From Paraspadella gotoi (Eukaryota > Chaetognatha), in assembly GCA_051294375.1 (NCBI GenBank), contig CM119269.1:1318537-1382536 (forward strand): a DNA stretch of 64,000 nucleotides. The letters are read 5' to 3'. The translations under genes and the position numbers were made by a program. Under the pieces are notes generated by a model. That model was not told the origin of the DNA, ran no database searches, and saw only the letters and a program-made list of their open reading frames with translations. Below, piece after piece: positions 35,001 to 53,800 of this stretch (position 1 is its first letter; the number at the start of each line of letters is the position of its first letter).

Positions 35001-35216
35001 GCAACATTCACCGCGCTGAAATATTATTTTTTGACAGGTGTTTTCGAGTTCTTGGCGAAAGAGAAGAAGTATCCACCGCACCATAAAACCACTGATCAGA
35101 TTTTCGAAAGTCTCAAAGAAAAGGTAGCGGAAGAAAAGCGGCTGGAGGAAATTCGAGCGTTGGCGTTGAGCCAAGAGGAAAGCGGACCCGCTGAGGCTCA
35201 GCCTCAATGCGAATAA
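32006..35216 (+). CDS. LRAT-like / permuted papain-fold family protein, copy C (4 exons, intact)
   Basis: Exons are 32006-32337, 32420-32728, 33021-33118 and 35038-35216. Donors are GTAGGA, GTAAGT and GTACGT, and the joined frame encodes 305 aa. It is closest to copy A: the N-terminal WKESFRICTYSKKG block and DKEDVEEYLEKYLDMEILSV are almost identical. Candidate catalytic residues are His148/149 in FIHHDFV and Cys241 in GGDHCQHF. The tail is charged and helical (KEKVAEEKRLEEIRALA). Intron 3 is 1.9 kb because a TIR element with a nested SINE-like copy sits in it. It starts 220 bp after the stop codon of copy B, so B and C form a tight same-strand pair, with copy A 24 kb upstream. Confidence 0.75.
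33241..34467. mobile_element. Non-autonomous TIR element (Tc1/mariner-like ends)
   Basis: Thirty-base terminal inverted repeats at 33241-33270 and 34438-34467 match at 27 of 30 positions and begin TACAGT. The TA ends fit a Tc1/mariner-type target. There is no transposase frame inside, and a SINE-like copy is nested within. The left TIR is repeated in unit 1 at about 25868. The right boundary of the large duplication falls inside this element. Confidence 0.65.
33797..34028 (+). repeat. SINE-like repeat, copy 5
   Basis: In intron 3 of LRAT-like C and nested inside the TIR element 33241-34467. Shares the tail CAATAATTACTGTCTCTTCA with copy 4. Confidence 0.7.
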
Positions 35217-35829
35217 AAACTTAATTATCATCATTTTACAGGGATTTCAAATGAAAGGATCGAATACTGTGGCTTAAGCATTTGTTATAGCAACTTCAGA
35301 TTTTGCACTCTGGTAGAAAAATCGCTGACGTTTTTTATTTTCCAATCCCCAGTATTCCAGCTTGCTTACTTTCTTAGTTATGTGCTTATGAATGGCATGG
35401 TCGAATTTTAAAAAAGCAAATTTTTTTTCATTTGAATAGGACTTCCTGTTATAAGATATATTTTCACGAACAAAAATGAAATGTATGAAAATTTGGGGTA
35501 ATCTTATACATATAGTCATTTAAGTATTTGTCTGAGCAATCAGAATGTCAAAAACTATTTCACAGCCATAATGACAGCCCTTTCCATTTTATAGTTTTTT
35601 ATAGTTAAAACCTATAGAAAAAAAATTTCAGCTTTGAAAAAAAAATGGAAAAAAACATTGATCTGGCAAGCGCCTGTTACCTTACTAAACCTTGAAATAT
35701 AAATGAGAATTTTTTTTCATACTACCAAGACATTATACTAACTAATGAATATAAAAAAATTATAATATTTGTCACAATTTTTTTCACAACTACTTCAAAA
35801 TTAAATTATTTAACAAAGTTTGGAAGATA
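35217..35829. other. Intergenic AT-rich DNA, nothing recognised
   Basis: No coding or repeat signal seen between LRAT-like C and the Penelope-like copy. Confidence 0.6.
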
Positions 35830-35952
35830 AGCAGAAGCGACCTAGGGAATCGTGGTGCAGGCTTACTTGTGTCCCTGGACCCTATCCACCAGAAGATGAC
35901 AGCTAGTCAATATGCTCGCTGGAGGTGAGATTCTATAGAGGTAGCTGAGCAT

Positions 35953-36495
35953 GTGTCTGCACGGCTGCGTAGCCGTGACGCCCGCGGCTCCCTACGTGAG
36001 CAATTGGTGAAACCGAAAGATAAATATTCCAGACCGAAAAATATCAGGAGCGTCTACTGGGCGGCCTGTGCAGGGGCGGGCAACGAACTCTGCACAGCAG
36101 CATACGTGGGCGAGACAGGCAAGTCCCTCACAGACCGTTTCAACAGCAAACGAAACCTTATCGTGATACCCGTGGACACTTCCTGTCGGCAATCGCTGAG
36201 CACAAAGCGAATACTGGCCATGCATTTAGAGAGTAGCTGTCTCGTGCTGTCCCATGACCCAAACTGGTTCACAAGAGGTATTAGAGAGGCTATTTACATC
36301 AAAGCCCTCGAACCTTCTTTGAATCGTGATGGAGGACGATTCGACCTCCCTCCAGGCTATGATTCGCTTATCAAAAGCGTGGTGGAGGCCCCGCCACCAC
36401 CACGACCGCACAATGATTCCCCTGTCTCCACTCAACGAGACAGGCGGAGACCCTTGCGCAGGCAATGGGCAAACGATGCCTCTCCCTTGATTTGA
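35953..36495 (+). pseudogene. Penelope-like GIY-YIG endonuclease domain fragment
   Basis: Encodes the C-terminal GIY-YIG endonuclease of a Penelope-like element, which nicks target DNA for reverse transcription. Visible are the LVKPKDKYSRPK lead-in, SVYWAAC (GIY strand), CTAAYVGETGKSLTDRF (YIG strand, preceded by the Cys pair typical of the family), and the conserved NWFTRGIREAIYIKALEPSL followed by NRDGGRFDLPP near the end. The N-terminal RT portion is absent, so this is a 5'-truncated remnant. The first Met is not a real start. The segment corresponding to the helix after RF appears altered. Confidence 0.85.
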
Positions 36496-37229
36496 AGCAA
36501 CTCATTCCCTCTCTCTGGGGAATGAGCGCCGCCAAACGACGGCTACAGGAGGAGGGAGAGGATCCACCATCCCTGTTGCAAAAGCGGCAAGAACGGACAA
36601 CCGCCCGCCTTGCCAGCAGGCGAGAAGGGGGCAGTCGGCAGGCGTACCAGGCCAGAAGACATTCGAGTTGCACTTGGTCTCTTCCCGCAAGGAAGCCTAC
36701 CTAATGCAACGGCAATGAACTCAACAGATTGTCATCTCAACCAATGACGCGTCAATGACCCGGCTTCATCGTTAAAGCCTTTCATTTGCATAAACCAAGG
36801 GGGGCAGCTCATTTTGAGCTCTATCTTAATTCTTAATTTTTCACTTTAACATTCACTTATCTATCCCCAAAATGTATCATTTCACATTTAAAAACTTTCT
36901 TTCCTTTCATTACTATCTATTTATTACTAGAATAATTGTTAAATTCACCATTAGTTTAAATTTATTCTTTGTTGTACATTACATAATGTATTATTTTGTC
37001 TTCCCTGTTTTTCTCTCTCTCTCCCTCTCTCCTTCTGTCTCTCTCTCTCTCTCTTTCACCAATTGACCATTTCACTTCTTTTCACAACTGATCTGTCCTC
37101 AACTCAAACTGTACTCATTCTTTAACAACTATCTCTGTGTTGGAAACTTTTGGCCCTCTCTCTCTCTCTCTCTCTTTCTCTCACTCTCTCTCTCTCTCTC
37201 TCTCTCTTCTTTTACACAAATTTGTTAAT

Positions 37230-37290
37230 GCATCATTACCGCTGATGAAGACTCGAAATGAAGAGTCGAAACATGTCCGTATACTAATAA
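37230..37290 (+). ncRNA. Hammerhead ribozyme-like motif, copy 3
   Basis: CTGATGA (37242-37248), perfect stem II GACTC/GAGTC, GAAAC (37268-37272), then ATGTCC and GTA. An AC/GT pair could form a 2-bp stem III with a cleavage-type GTA site. Core boxes are intact. Stem I is not obvious, so activity is uncertain. Confidence 0.55.
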
Positions 37291-37305
37291 AAAATCGTTG
37301 ACGAA

Positions 37306-37830
37306 CATTTCCAAACTTTGTTAAATCTCTATACTCAACGAAGCCGAAAGGATTAACACAATGGCTAATAATTAAATTATTAAATAAGAGGGGAAAAATT
37401 CTGTAAAAAAAGCTGCTGGAAAGCAAGCGCACCAGTTGTTATGATGTAAAGTATTCTTAATTTGTTATAACATAAACGTCAGGGAATTTTCTAACTAATA
37501 AAATGATAAAATATCAATTATATTTAGTCAGTTAAGAGTAATAACAAATCTTTTCATTTCACTCCGATTTGAAATCCGTGTATTTTAGTTGAAGTAAACT
37601 ATTTTTTTACATTTTTTTTGATGTACGAAATAGTGACAAAAAACTTAGAATATTGTGGCTATCGTGATAATTCAATCAGATTGTTATTGTTATTGTATTG
37701 TACTCGATTGTATTGTATTGACCAAAACTTAGATAAAGATTGTAAAGAATTATCAACTTGAAACAGTCGGTTTCACTGTGTGCATATTTTTTCATTATTC
37801 TTAGAGTTAGACGGTAACGCTCCTTAGTTG
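37306..37830. other. Intergenic AT-rich DNA
   Basis: No gene. A short ATTGT-rich stretch lies at about 37681-37722. Confidence 0.6.
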
Positions 37831-38090
37831 GAAGAGTCAGTCTTCTGTTCTAATAAGAAACTGGGAGGACCGGGGCAGCACCGAAGAGTCAGTCTTCTGT
37901 TTTAAAAAGAAACTGCGAGGACCGGGGCAGCACCGAAGAGTCAGTCTTCTGTTCTAAAAAGAAACTGCGAGGACCGGGGCAGCACCGAAGAGTCAGTCTT
38001 CTGTTCTAAAAAGAAACTGCGAGGACTGGGGCAACACCGAAGAGTCAGTCTTCTGTTCTAAAAAGAAACTGCGAGGACCGGGGCAGCACC
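37831..38090. repeat. 52-bp tandem repeat, 5 copies
   Basis: Units start at 37831, 37883, 37935, 37987 and 38039, each exactly 52 bp and differing by only a few substitutions. Every unit begins with the hairpin GAAGA-GTCAG-TCTTC and ends GGACCGGGGCAGCACC. There are no spacers between units, so it is not a CRISPR-type array. Units are not a multiple of three. Confidence 0.95.
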
Positions 38091-46418
<8,328 letters not shown>

Positions 46419-47529
46419 CTTAAAATTCAATTTAAATATTTCAAATGTTTTAATGTAGCTTTGCGCGTTGCCCGATAAACTTTGTCGTCATTGAGGATCG
46501 GTCGAAAGTTTTTGCTTTTCTCTCCAAATTAATCATGGTTTTTTTTTTTGTGTGTGTGTGTGTGAAGAGCGTGAACAGTATGAGGGAGAGAGAGAGGTAG
46601 TGAGAGGGAAGAAGGAGAGATCGTAGTGAAGACTTGTTTCTGTTTCTGAGGATCCGATTTTTTTCCCTCCAGCTTCTGGCGTGGCCGGGGGGGGGGTCGA
46701 GATTCTGTTATCGCAAATAGAATAAAAAAAAGAACCGATAATTACATCTTGAATGTTTGTTAAGCTTAAGGAATCATTTAAGAATTTAAGTTGCGATTGA
46801 TGAAAGCGATAACTGCGTATTTAAAAATTCTTTCTTTCTTTCTCTGGTGAGATGTATTCACTAGTCAACAACAAAATAGAAAGTAAAATATTTAGTTAAA
46901 TCTGCTGATCATCATTTTTTCAAAATCTCGGTCATATGGTACAGTTGTTTCTATCGGCAATGTTTTGCTCAAGCGGAAAATCTGGGAAGTACGAATAAAA
47001 ATTAAAAAGAGCGTGAATTTAGAACACTTTTTAGGTAGTTGGATAAAAATAAATTATCAAAAATAATAATTCAAAAATACAAATCAAATCTATTCGGAAT
47101 ATATTTTATACCGGGATGAGTGATGACAACCAAAAATAAATACTATTTTTAAATTGGCCAAGTTTCTACGAGAGAAGCATTTCGAACAAAAGGCAAACGC
47201 AGTCACTCTCTTAGATGAGAACCTTCGAGAATTTTCCAGATCTCAAAAAAAAAAGAGAAAACTCGTTTAAAAGCCGACGTCAATGAGTAATGATCATGAT
47301 GAAAATTTGACTCCAACAATCAAACTGACCATGAATCAACGCTGATTATAAACGAAGACTAATTTTTTTCATTATCCCGTGGTCTAATTTAATCTCGTTA
47401 CTCAACAATACCCATTTCTCTTGATTTCAGCGACTCTGTCAAAATTTCGAAATCGTCCGATTCATTTAGTTTTGGTTACGATCGGGCGACGCCGTTGATT
47501 CATCATCGTAAGATTCTGAACCGATTGGA
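46419..47529. promoter_or_regulatory. Divergent intergenic region between AMPK alpha and the CNC factor
   Basis: About 1.1 kb between the AMPK start (minus) and the CNC reading frame (plus). It contains a TG run (about 46550-46564), a GA/GG-rich stretch (46575-46620) and a G9-10 run (about 46687). 5' untranslated exons or promoters of both genes must lie here or be spliced from it. No specific element could be fixed. Confidence 0.5.
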
Positions 47530-49732
47530 TTGACTGAATCAGCGTCATCCAAAGTTGACTCTTCCACGTTTATAACAAACTTACCTCCGCCAGTCAGGAC
47601 CGGTCCGAGCATGTATCCCGAGAACCAACTCGCGAATTGGACTTTGTTTTTGATCTTCATTTTCGCCACCCTCGATTTTGACTCGATCGTGCGCCCAAGT
47701 GTATTTTCTCCTCGCGCTTTCTTTTCCTCCGATCTCATTCGCAAAGACGATTCTTTATTTCAAAATCTCCTCTCGACTTCCCTCTGGACATCCTCCACGC
47801 ATCGGTTTCCCCGAGGGGCGCCTATTTCAACGCCTCCCTACCCGCAATTTTACGCTGCGCGAGAAGATCCATCATCCATCCCGACTCTCCGTCAGTCCCC
47901 GCGCTTCGAGCAAAACAGTTCCCCATCTCCGCAAAAAGAGTCGACTTTTTTCGACGCCGAGAGTTCCACGTCTTTAAAAACCGGCGCGCCCCGTAAAATC
48001 GTCGCCGGCAATGGCGTCGACGCGCACGACGACGAAAAACTGTTGTCGTTCGTTCGAAGCCTCCGTCCGCGGCGTCAGTTCCGGTCGAAAGACGCCGTCG
48101 TCATGTTGTTGCTAGGCGACATCGATCTCAACCATAACAACAACCACAACGCCGGAAACGACGACGGCGCCGAGGCGTTCGACGAGCGGCTCGCCCACGA
48201 TCTCAATCTGGTTCCGTGGAATTCCGTCGGCAAAGAAGGTTCGCTCGCCGACTTTCTTTCTCTCGACGAAAATTTGATTTGGAACGATTTTCCGAGAGAG
48301 AATTGCGACTCGAACGATCGATCGTTCAACGATTTGATCGATTTCTTAGAATCCGACGACGGAACTTTAAAAGATAAGGACCCCTTTCTCTTCGATTTCG
48401 CTCCCGAGTCACTCGATCTCTCATCATCTCTCGACCTTTGTCCGACGGGGAAAAATTGTTCGGAAGTCCCGAGATCGAATCCGGAAGTAGTATTTCCTGA
48501 ATTCTCAGAATTAAACGGAACTCTGGGAATTACACGGACTCCTGAAAATATTCAGATTGCGTCATCTCCTAGCTATTCGAATCAACATGGCGCCTTGCGC
48601 AATATTGGGACAAAAAAATGTGACTCTCTAAATAAACTCGAATCTCCAGAAGACGAAGAAAATGTCGAAGATATGGAAGAATTTTTAAATTATTTGATGT
48701 CAAACCAAAACGATAAAAAACCAGAGAAAATTGTATTTTTTGACGAGAGCAGACTCCCTCTATCTGCTGAGGATGAGTCGACAAATCTGCTCAAAACCGG
48801 GTGGCCGGCCAAAGTGGGAACAAACTCGGGACCCGAAACGGACTTGGGAGCGACCTGGTCGGGAGCGTGCCCGGACCGATCCTCGTCGAGCAAGGATTCG
48901 GGCTTCAACGATTCTCGATCGACGGTGTCTTCTTCGGAGCGAATGAACTACACCTACCCGGACATTCTACTTCCCGAAGAAGCTTTCGAACGATCGTCGG
49001 CAGAAGGATCTCCTTTGGAAAGGCTCGACAGGAGCGTCGAGATGGTGTCGCCGATTGTCGAATGGAGAGGCCTCAACGACATCGCCGAACCAACTTTAAC
49101 GAACCACACTTACGCGAAGCTCAAACGCCCGGAGGAAAGAGACTCGAGCCCTGGAGGCGCCGAGCAAGCCCTGGAAACGGTCCCACCGGAATGCGACGAC
49201 ATGGACGTCGCGATCTCCGTGGAAGTCGAGGACAATCTCCGATCCATGTCACTGAGGGAAGAGTCGCGATTGATATCATGCTCCACCAGGATGTACAACC
49301 AAGATTCGGCGCGGGCCAAAGCACATGGGATCGACATTCCCGTCTACAAGTTGGTCACAATGAGCGTCGAGGACTTCAACGAGGCCTTGACTAGGGTGAC
49401 CATCGAACAGGGCGAGCTCATGAGGGACATTCGGAGAAGGGGAAAGAATAAAGTCGCCGCCATGAATTGCAGAGACAGAAAGATGAAGAGACTCGACACT
49501 ATGGCTGATGTGGTGAAGGAATTGGAACGTGACAACGCGAAACTGAGTGGCGGCGCTGTGGAAATTGAAGAGGAACTTGAGGCGATGAAGAAAAGGTGAA
49601 AGAGAAGGGAATGACGAGGATTCGCTCGGGTTCTTGTTTTTGTTTTTGTCTTGTTTTTTTATGAAGAAAGTATAAAAACATTTTTTTAAGATCAGATTAA
49701 AAATTCAAAATTGAAAAAAAATATCTAATTAA

Positions 49733-49825
<93 letters not shown>

Positions 49826-50247
49826 AAAAAATTAACTGAACAAACAAAAAAATTAATAGAAAAAAGAAAGAATAAAAAAGAAAACTTTTCCTTTTTAAGT
49901 CAAAATTAATTCGTTGTTAATAAAAAAAATTCTGCTATTTTACTCAACCACCGTTTTTAATGTGAAATGTTAAACTTTTTTTTTTCAGATACTACAAGAT
50001 ATACGACGAAGTTTTTTCGATGATGAGAGATGAATATGGTGACCCCCTCAGTCAAGAAGATTTTTTCCTATTTCATGATGAAACTGGAACCGTTTCACTC
50101 ACAGTGAAGTAAGTTCTGAGAATTTCAGATTGAAACTTAACGCAATTTTTTATTATTCTAACAAACTGAATACAATTTGATTTCAGAGACTCCAGCGAAC
50201 TTTTCCTGATGGATGATGGAACAAAACTAGAGAAACCTTTTGTCTAA
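47530..50247 (+). CDS. CNC-family bZIP transcription factor (NRF1/NFE2L-like), 3 exons
   Basis: Stress-responsive transcription factor of the cap'n'collar group. Exons are 47530-49595, 49989-50108 and 50187-50247, with donors GTGAAA and GTAAGT, giving 748 aa. A better start may be the ATG at 47611, which places MYPENQLANWTLFLIFIFAT at the N-terminus, a hydrophobic segment like the ER anchor of NRF1. Then come acidic activation segments (DLNLVPW... , SKDSGFNDS), an NHTYAKLKRP block seen in NRF1-type proteins, the CNC domain (SVEDFNEALTRV) and the basic region RDIRRRGKNKVAAMNCRDRK (residues 632-651). After it come a zipper and a YDEVFSMMRDEYGDPLS tail. The basic region differs from the usual VAAQNCRKRKLD: Gln to Met, Lys to Asp, and extra residues before LDT. 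Intron 1 holds a (GAAA)n array. Confidence 0.9.
49731..49827. repeat. (GAAA)n microsatellite in CNC intron 1
   Basis: About 97 bp of GAAA units between exons 1 and 2. Confidence 0.97.
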
Positions 50248-50836
50248 ACATGAACATGTCTAACCATAATACTTCGTTATAGAAGAAAAAATTGTATTGT
50301 TCTATGTCTATGCAGGCGTCTTACCTTTGTGTTGACAATAAACATATTCACTCTGAATAATGATACAACATAAATTTTAGCACAGTTTTGTGCATTTGTG
50401 TATATTTCAGAATATCAGACATGGAATAAGATGCATGCATACAACAGTTAAAACAATTTGTAAAATGTGATAAAAACAAAATACTAAGAACAAAAGCATA
50501 TACCTTCTCATAAAAACACTAGGGAAGAATGTAATGTAACAAAATAATAACAATTTTGACTAGTCGCATATTCTTGATTTGGCAAGAGAGGTTTGGAGCA
50601 ACTTGAAATTTCTCAACAACAATACATATTTTATGTTAAATAATGGCACAACAGTCAAAACTGTCTAATAATATACTATCAGTTGGATTCATTTAAAATA
50701 AATTAAAATTAATACACTGCTAAAATGAAATTTTAATAATTTTAAAGGTAAAACATTTTCTTTTTATTAGGTATAATAATGTTATAAAAATTTTTCAATA
50801 GTTAAAAAAACTTAAATACTATTTTGTTAGATGTCT
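50248..50836. terminator. Convergent 3' region of the CNC factor and the 1785-aa gene
   Basis: AATAAA near 50337 on the plus strand fits the CNC polyadenylation signal, about 90 bp after its stop. TTTATT near 50763 (AATAAA on the minus strand) fits the opposite gene, about 70 bp after its stop. The two transcripts converge here. No other feature. Confidence 0.5.
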
Positions 50837-53800
50837 CTAAATGTCCATTGTATAATATATTTCTGGAGCTCCATTATTTGGCAGGGATGATGGTGGAGTA
50901 ACACTACGTGGTGGCGGTTTTGGAGGTGTAGCTGCACGTTTTGGCGATTGTTCTAAATCAACTTTTACTTTTTGGTCGCTCTTGTTTTCATTGACCTGCT
51001 TGGTCTCATTCCTACTGGATTGAAAGGCGCGTTTTTCAAAAGTTTTCGCTGGTGACGCACAATTGGTATTAAGAGCCGCAGAGTTTGTCTGGCTTCTCAT
51101 AGCATTTGTTTTGATGGGTGAGGAAATGGAGGTAGTCATTACTTGGGATTTGGTCGTGGTTAGTGAATCAACGGAATTATTTGTTTGCGGCTTAAATGAC
51201 GCTAAGGATACACTTTCATGGGAAGAAGGCATTGAAAAAAGGCTGAGGTTGTTAGAAGACGCGACTTGAGAGGCGGCGCCACCTGGATAATCGGGTTCAG
51301 GTATTGCTTTTAAAATTGCTGCCGCGCCTTCGTCACTCGTGTTAACAGAGTTAAACGTCGACAATTCCGCGTATACAGGTTGATCTATTTCGGCAAAAAT
51401 GGGAGAGTTGGTTCCGCTCGAGGAGTAGAAAGAATGTGGTCTTTGTTTCAATAACATCTGATACTGAAGCCCGTCTTGTCCATGTTTCCGATAAAGATCA
51501 TTTACCGAGTGTAAAGATGCCCTTTTCATAACTTGCTGTTGGGTAGAAACTGGACCTCTTTGGGTGTTGATAGGATTTTGATAGTAAGAGAGCTGCGGAG
51601 GAGCCGTTTGTCTCATTTGTCCTTGTCGTTGAGGAGATAAAGTCCACCTTGGGCTTTGAGAACGGGGATTTGGAGGTCTCTGTGGAACTAAAATGTAATC
51701 TCCTTGATATTGAGCATTTTGTGTATTTTGACGTTGGTTTTCACTTAAAAACTGTTGTTTTTGCTGAGGAGTTAGACTCAAAAATCTATCGTTTTGCATC
51801 ATCGGTCGTTGAAAATTGAAATTATTTTGCTGTTTGGGCTGCGGTTTTGTCCCTGGATGGGGAAGAGTTTGTGACCTTGATCTTCCTCCCTGCTGAAGCA
51901 ATGCTTGGGCGGGGAGAGGCAAGACCCTTCTCAGCATCTTAGGTCTTGAGGGGCCGGCACTCAAAGACTTGGAATGCTGCTTTCCAGAGGAAGCTGTAAC
52001 AGCAACCACTTGATTATTATGCATTGGTAATGATTGTCTTGGATCAGTCATACGAACATAAGAAGATTGAGAGTTCTGAGGTATTATACTCAAACTATTA
52101 GGCATAAGCTGTAAATGAGTTGGTGAGTTTCCCAAGCTGTGAGGCCGAACTTGCAACCGTTCTTGTGCTGATTGTTTTTGACTGTATATTTGTTGACCGG
52201 GTTTGGATTGAATTTGATTTTTAAAAATTTTTGGTGATATGTTAGACTGTGAAGGTAATTTTAATGTACCATAACTTTGTTTGGACTCAGATAATACCTT
52301 AAGAATTTCAGCTTTTCTCTCTCTTTCAACGAGGGTTGATATATCACTATCAGATGGAATTCTGTTTGCAACTGTTAATTTTTTGGAGGACGTTACAGCG
52401 GGGGAGCCAGTGACAGGGTCTCGAGTTTTCTTTAATCTTTCTAAACGTCGTTGTCCTTCTTGAACAAATGATTCAAGTTCTCCAGCTTGGGAATCTTGGC
52501 CTTCAGGAGATGACTCTGAATCGCTCACTGAGTAGCCAATACTAACATTATCAAGACAAGCCTCAAAAGCTTCACTGTAAATATCTCCTTTTGCCGAAGG
52601 TTCTGTTTCTGTTGTGTTCGAAACCTTGCTGCTTTTGATTCCTGAAGATGCTTGAGAAGAAGCTGTTAATGAACCATCCTCCTCTACTCTAAGTCGTGGT
52701 ATTTGAGGAATCTCACTGTGCAATTTTGAGTTTGCATTTTGGCTGCTCATGTCCTCTTTTGGAACAGATTCATTAATGTTACTTGCTTTTTCCTGCAAAT
52801 TTGTTTTTAAACTTTCGTTTTCAATATTTTCATGATCTTGTACTGGCAAACTTTGAGAGTTTGAGGGCTTTTTCGGCTGTAGATCTAATAAATGGTCTTT
52901 TGTGAAGGCCTTTAGTTTAGCAAGATTTTGTAATGAGGGTTCACAATCAAGATTCAGAAGTTTATGCATCAAATCTATTTCTTCTTTTGAGTAATCTTTT
53001 TCCTTTAATTTTGACCTTGGGTTAGTGTATGCTTCAATACTTAATTTAGTCCTCCCATTTTGTTGGCCAACATTATCTAATACAGATTGGGGAAACAGAG
53101 ATAATTCCTCATTTTCTTTAGGATAACAATGTTGGTGTTCATTGTTTTCCGTGTACTGAAAGTTATTTTTTGTTGAATTATTTTCATAAGAAATTTTATT
53201 ATCGATCATCGCACGCATAGTGCTAGACTGCAATAAAGGTGCGGTAGCTAATGAAGTGATCATGAATTCATCACCAAAATTGTTTGTATCATTAAAATTT
53301 TCTGCTTTAAGGGACTCTATCATTTCCATCTCAGATTTTTGGCGTTGACTGGGAAGCACATGTGAGTTGGAAACCATCACCAAAGGATCCATGTTATCAT
53401 CTGATGAATCATCTGCATAAAACTCTAGAACTTCTGTTGGTTTTCCATAATCAACGGAAAACTTGACAGATTTTTTTGAGGAACTTTTAAAGGCAGATTT
53501 GCAGCAAGATTTTAAAATTTTTTGAGGGTCTGAGGATACTTTGTTTGAACCATTTGAGAGTGTTGGCGCGGCTGAAGCTGGGACTTCTGCATTTAGCCTT
53601 ATGTCGTTTACATTATTTAGGAATGGAGAAGTAATTATAGCTTTTTCATCAATGTACTTCAAGTAAGAAGACCCTTTCAGTTCATTTGACATTTTCACTT
53701 TACTTTGAGTAGCATGCTTAGACCCTGTAATATCTTGTTTCCTATCTTCATTGGATGCCTGCTTGTTTGATACTTGTGAGCTTAGATTTCTATTCCCTTC

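Larger units (their letters stand above)
35830..37305 (+). mobile_element. Penelope-like element, 5'-truncated, copy 3
   Basis: Longest of the three copies. It contains the end of the coding region with the GIY-YIG domain (35953-36495), then a frameshifted tail (RRLQEEGED region, 36490-36700) and the CCAAGGGGGGCAGCTCATTTTGAGCTC landmark split across 36799-36825. TC tracts (37016-37058, 37159-37205), the hammerhead-like core and the AATCGTTG end follow. The reverse transcriptase domain is missing. The left edge is approximate. Confidence 0.8.

Noticed and set aside
37831-38090. 52-bp repeats as a CRISPR-like array
   Set aside because: Units are directly adjacent with no unique spacers, in a eukaryotic genome.
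48801-49394. 197-codon frame overlapping the CNC gene
   Set aside because: Shadow frame with Arg-rich composition; the CNC frame carries all recognisable motifs.
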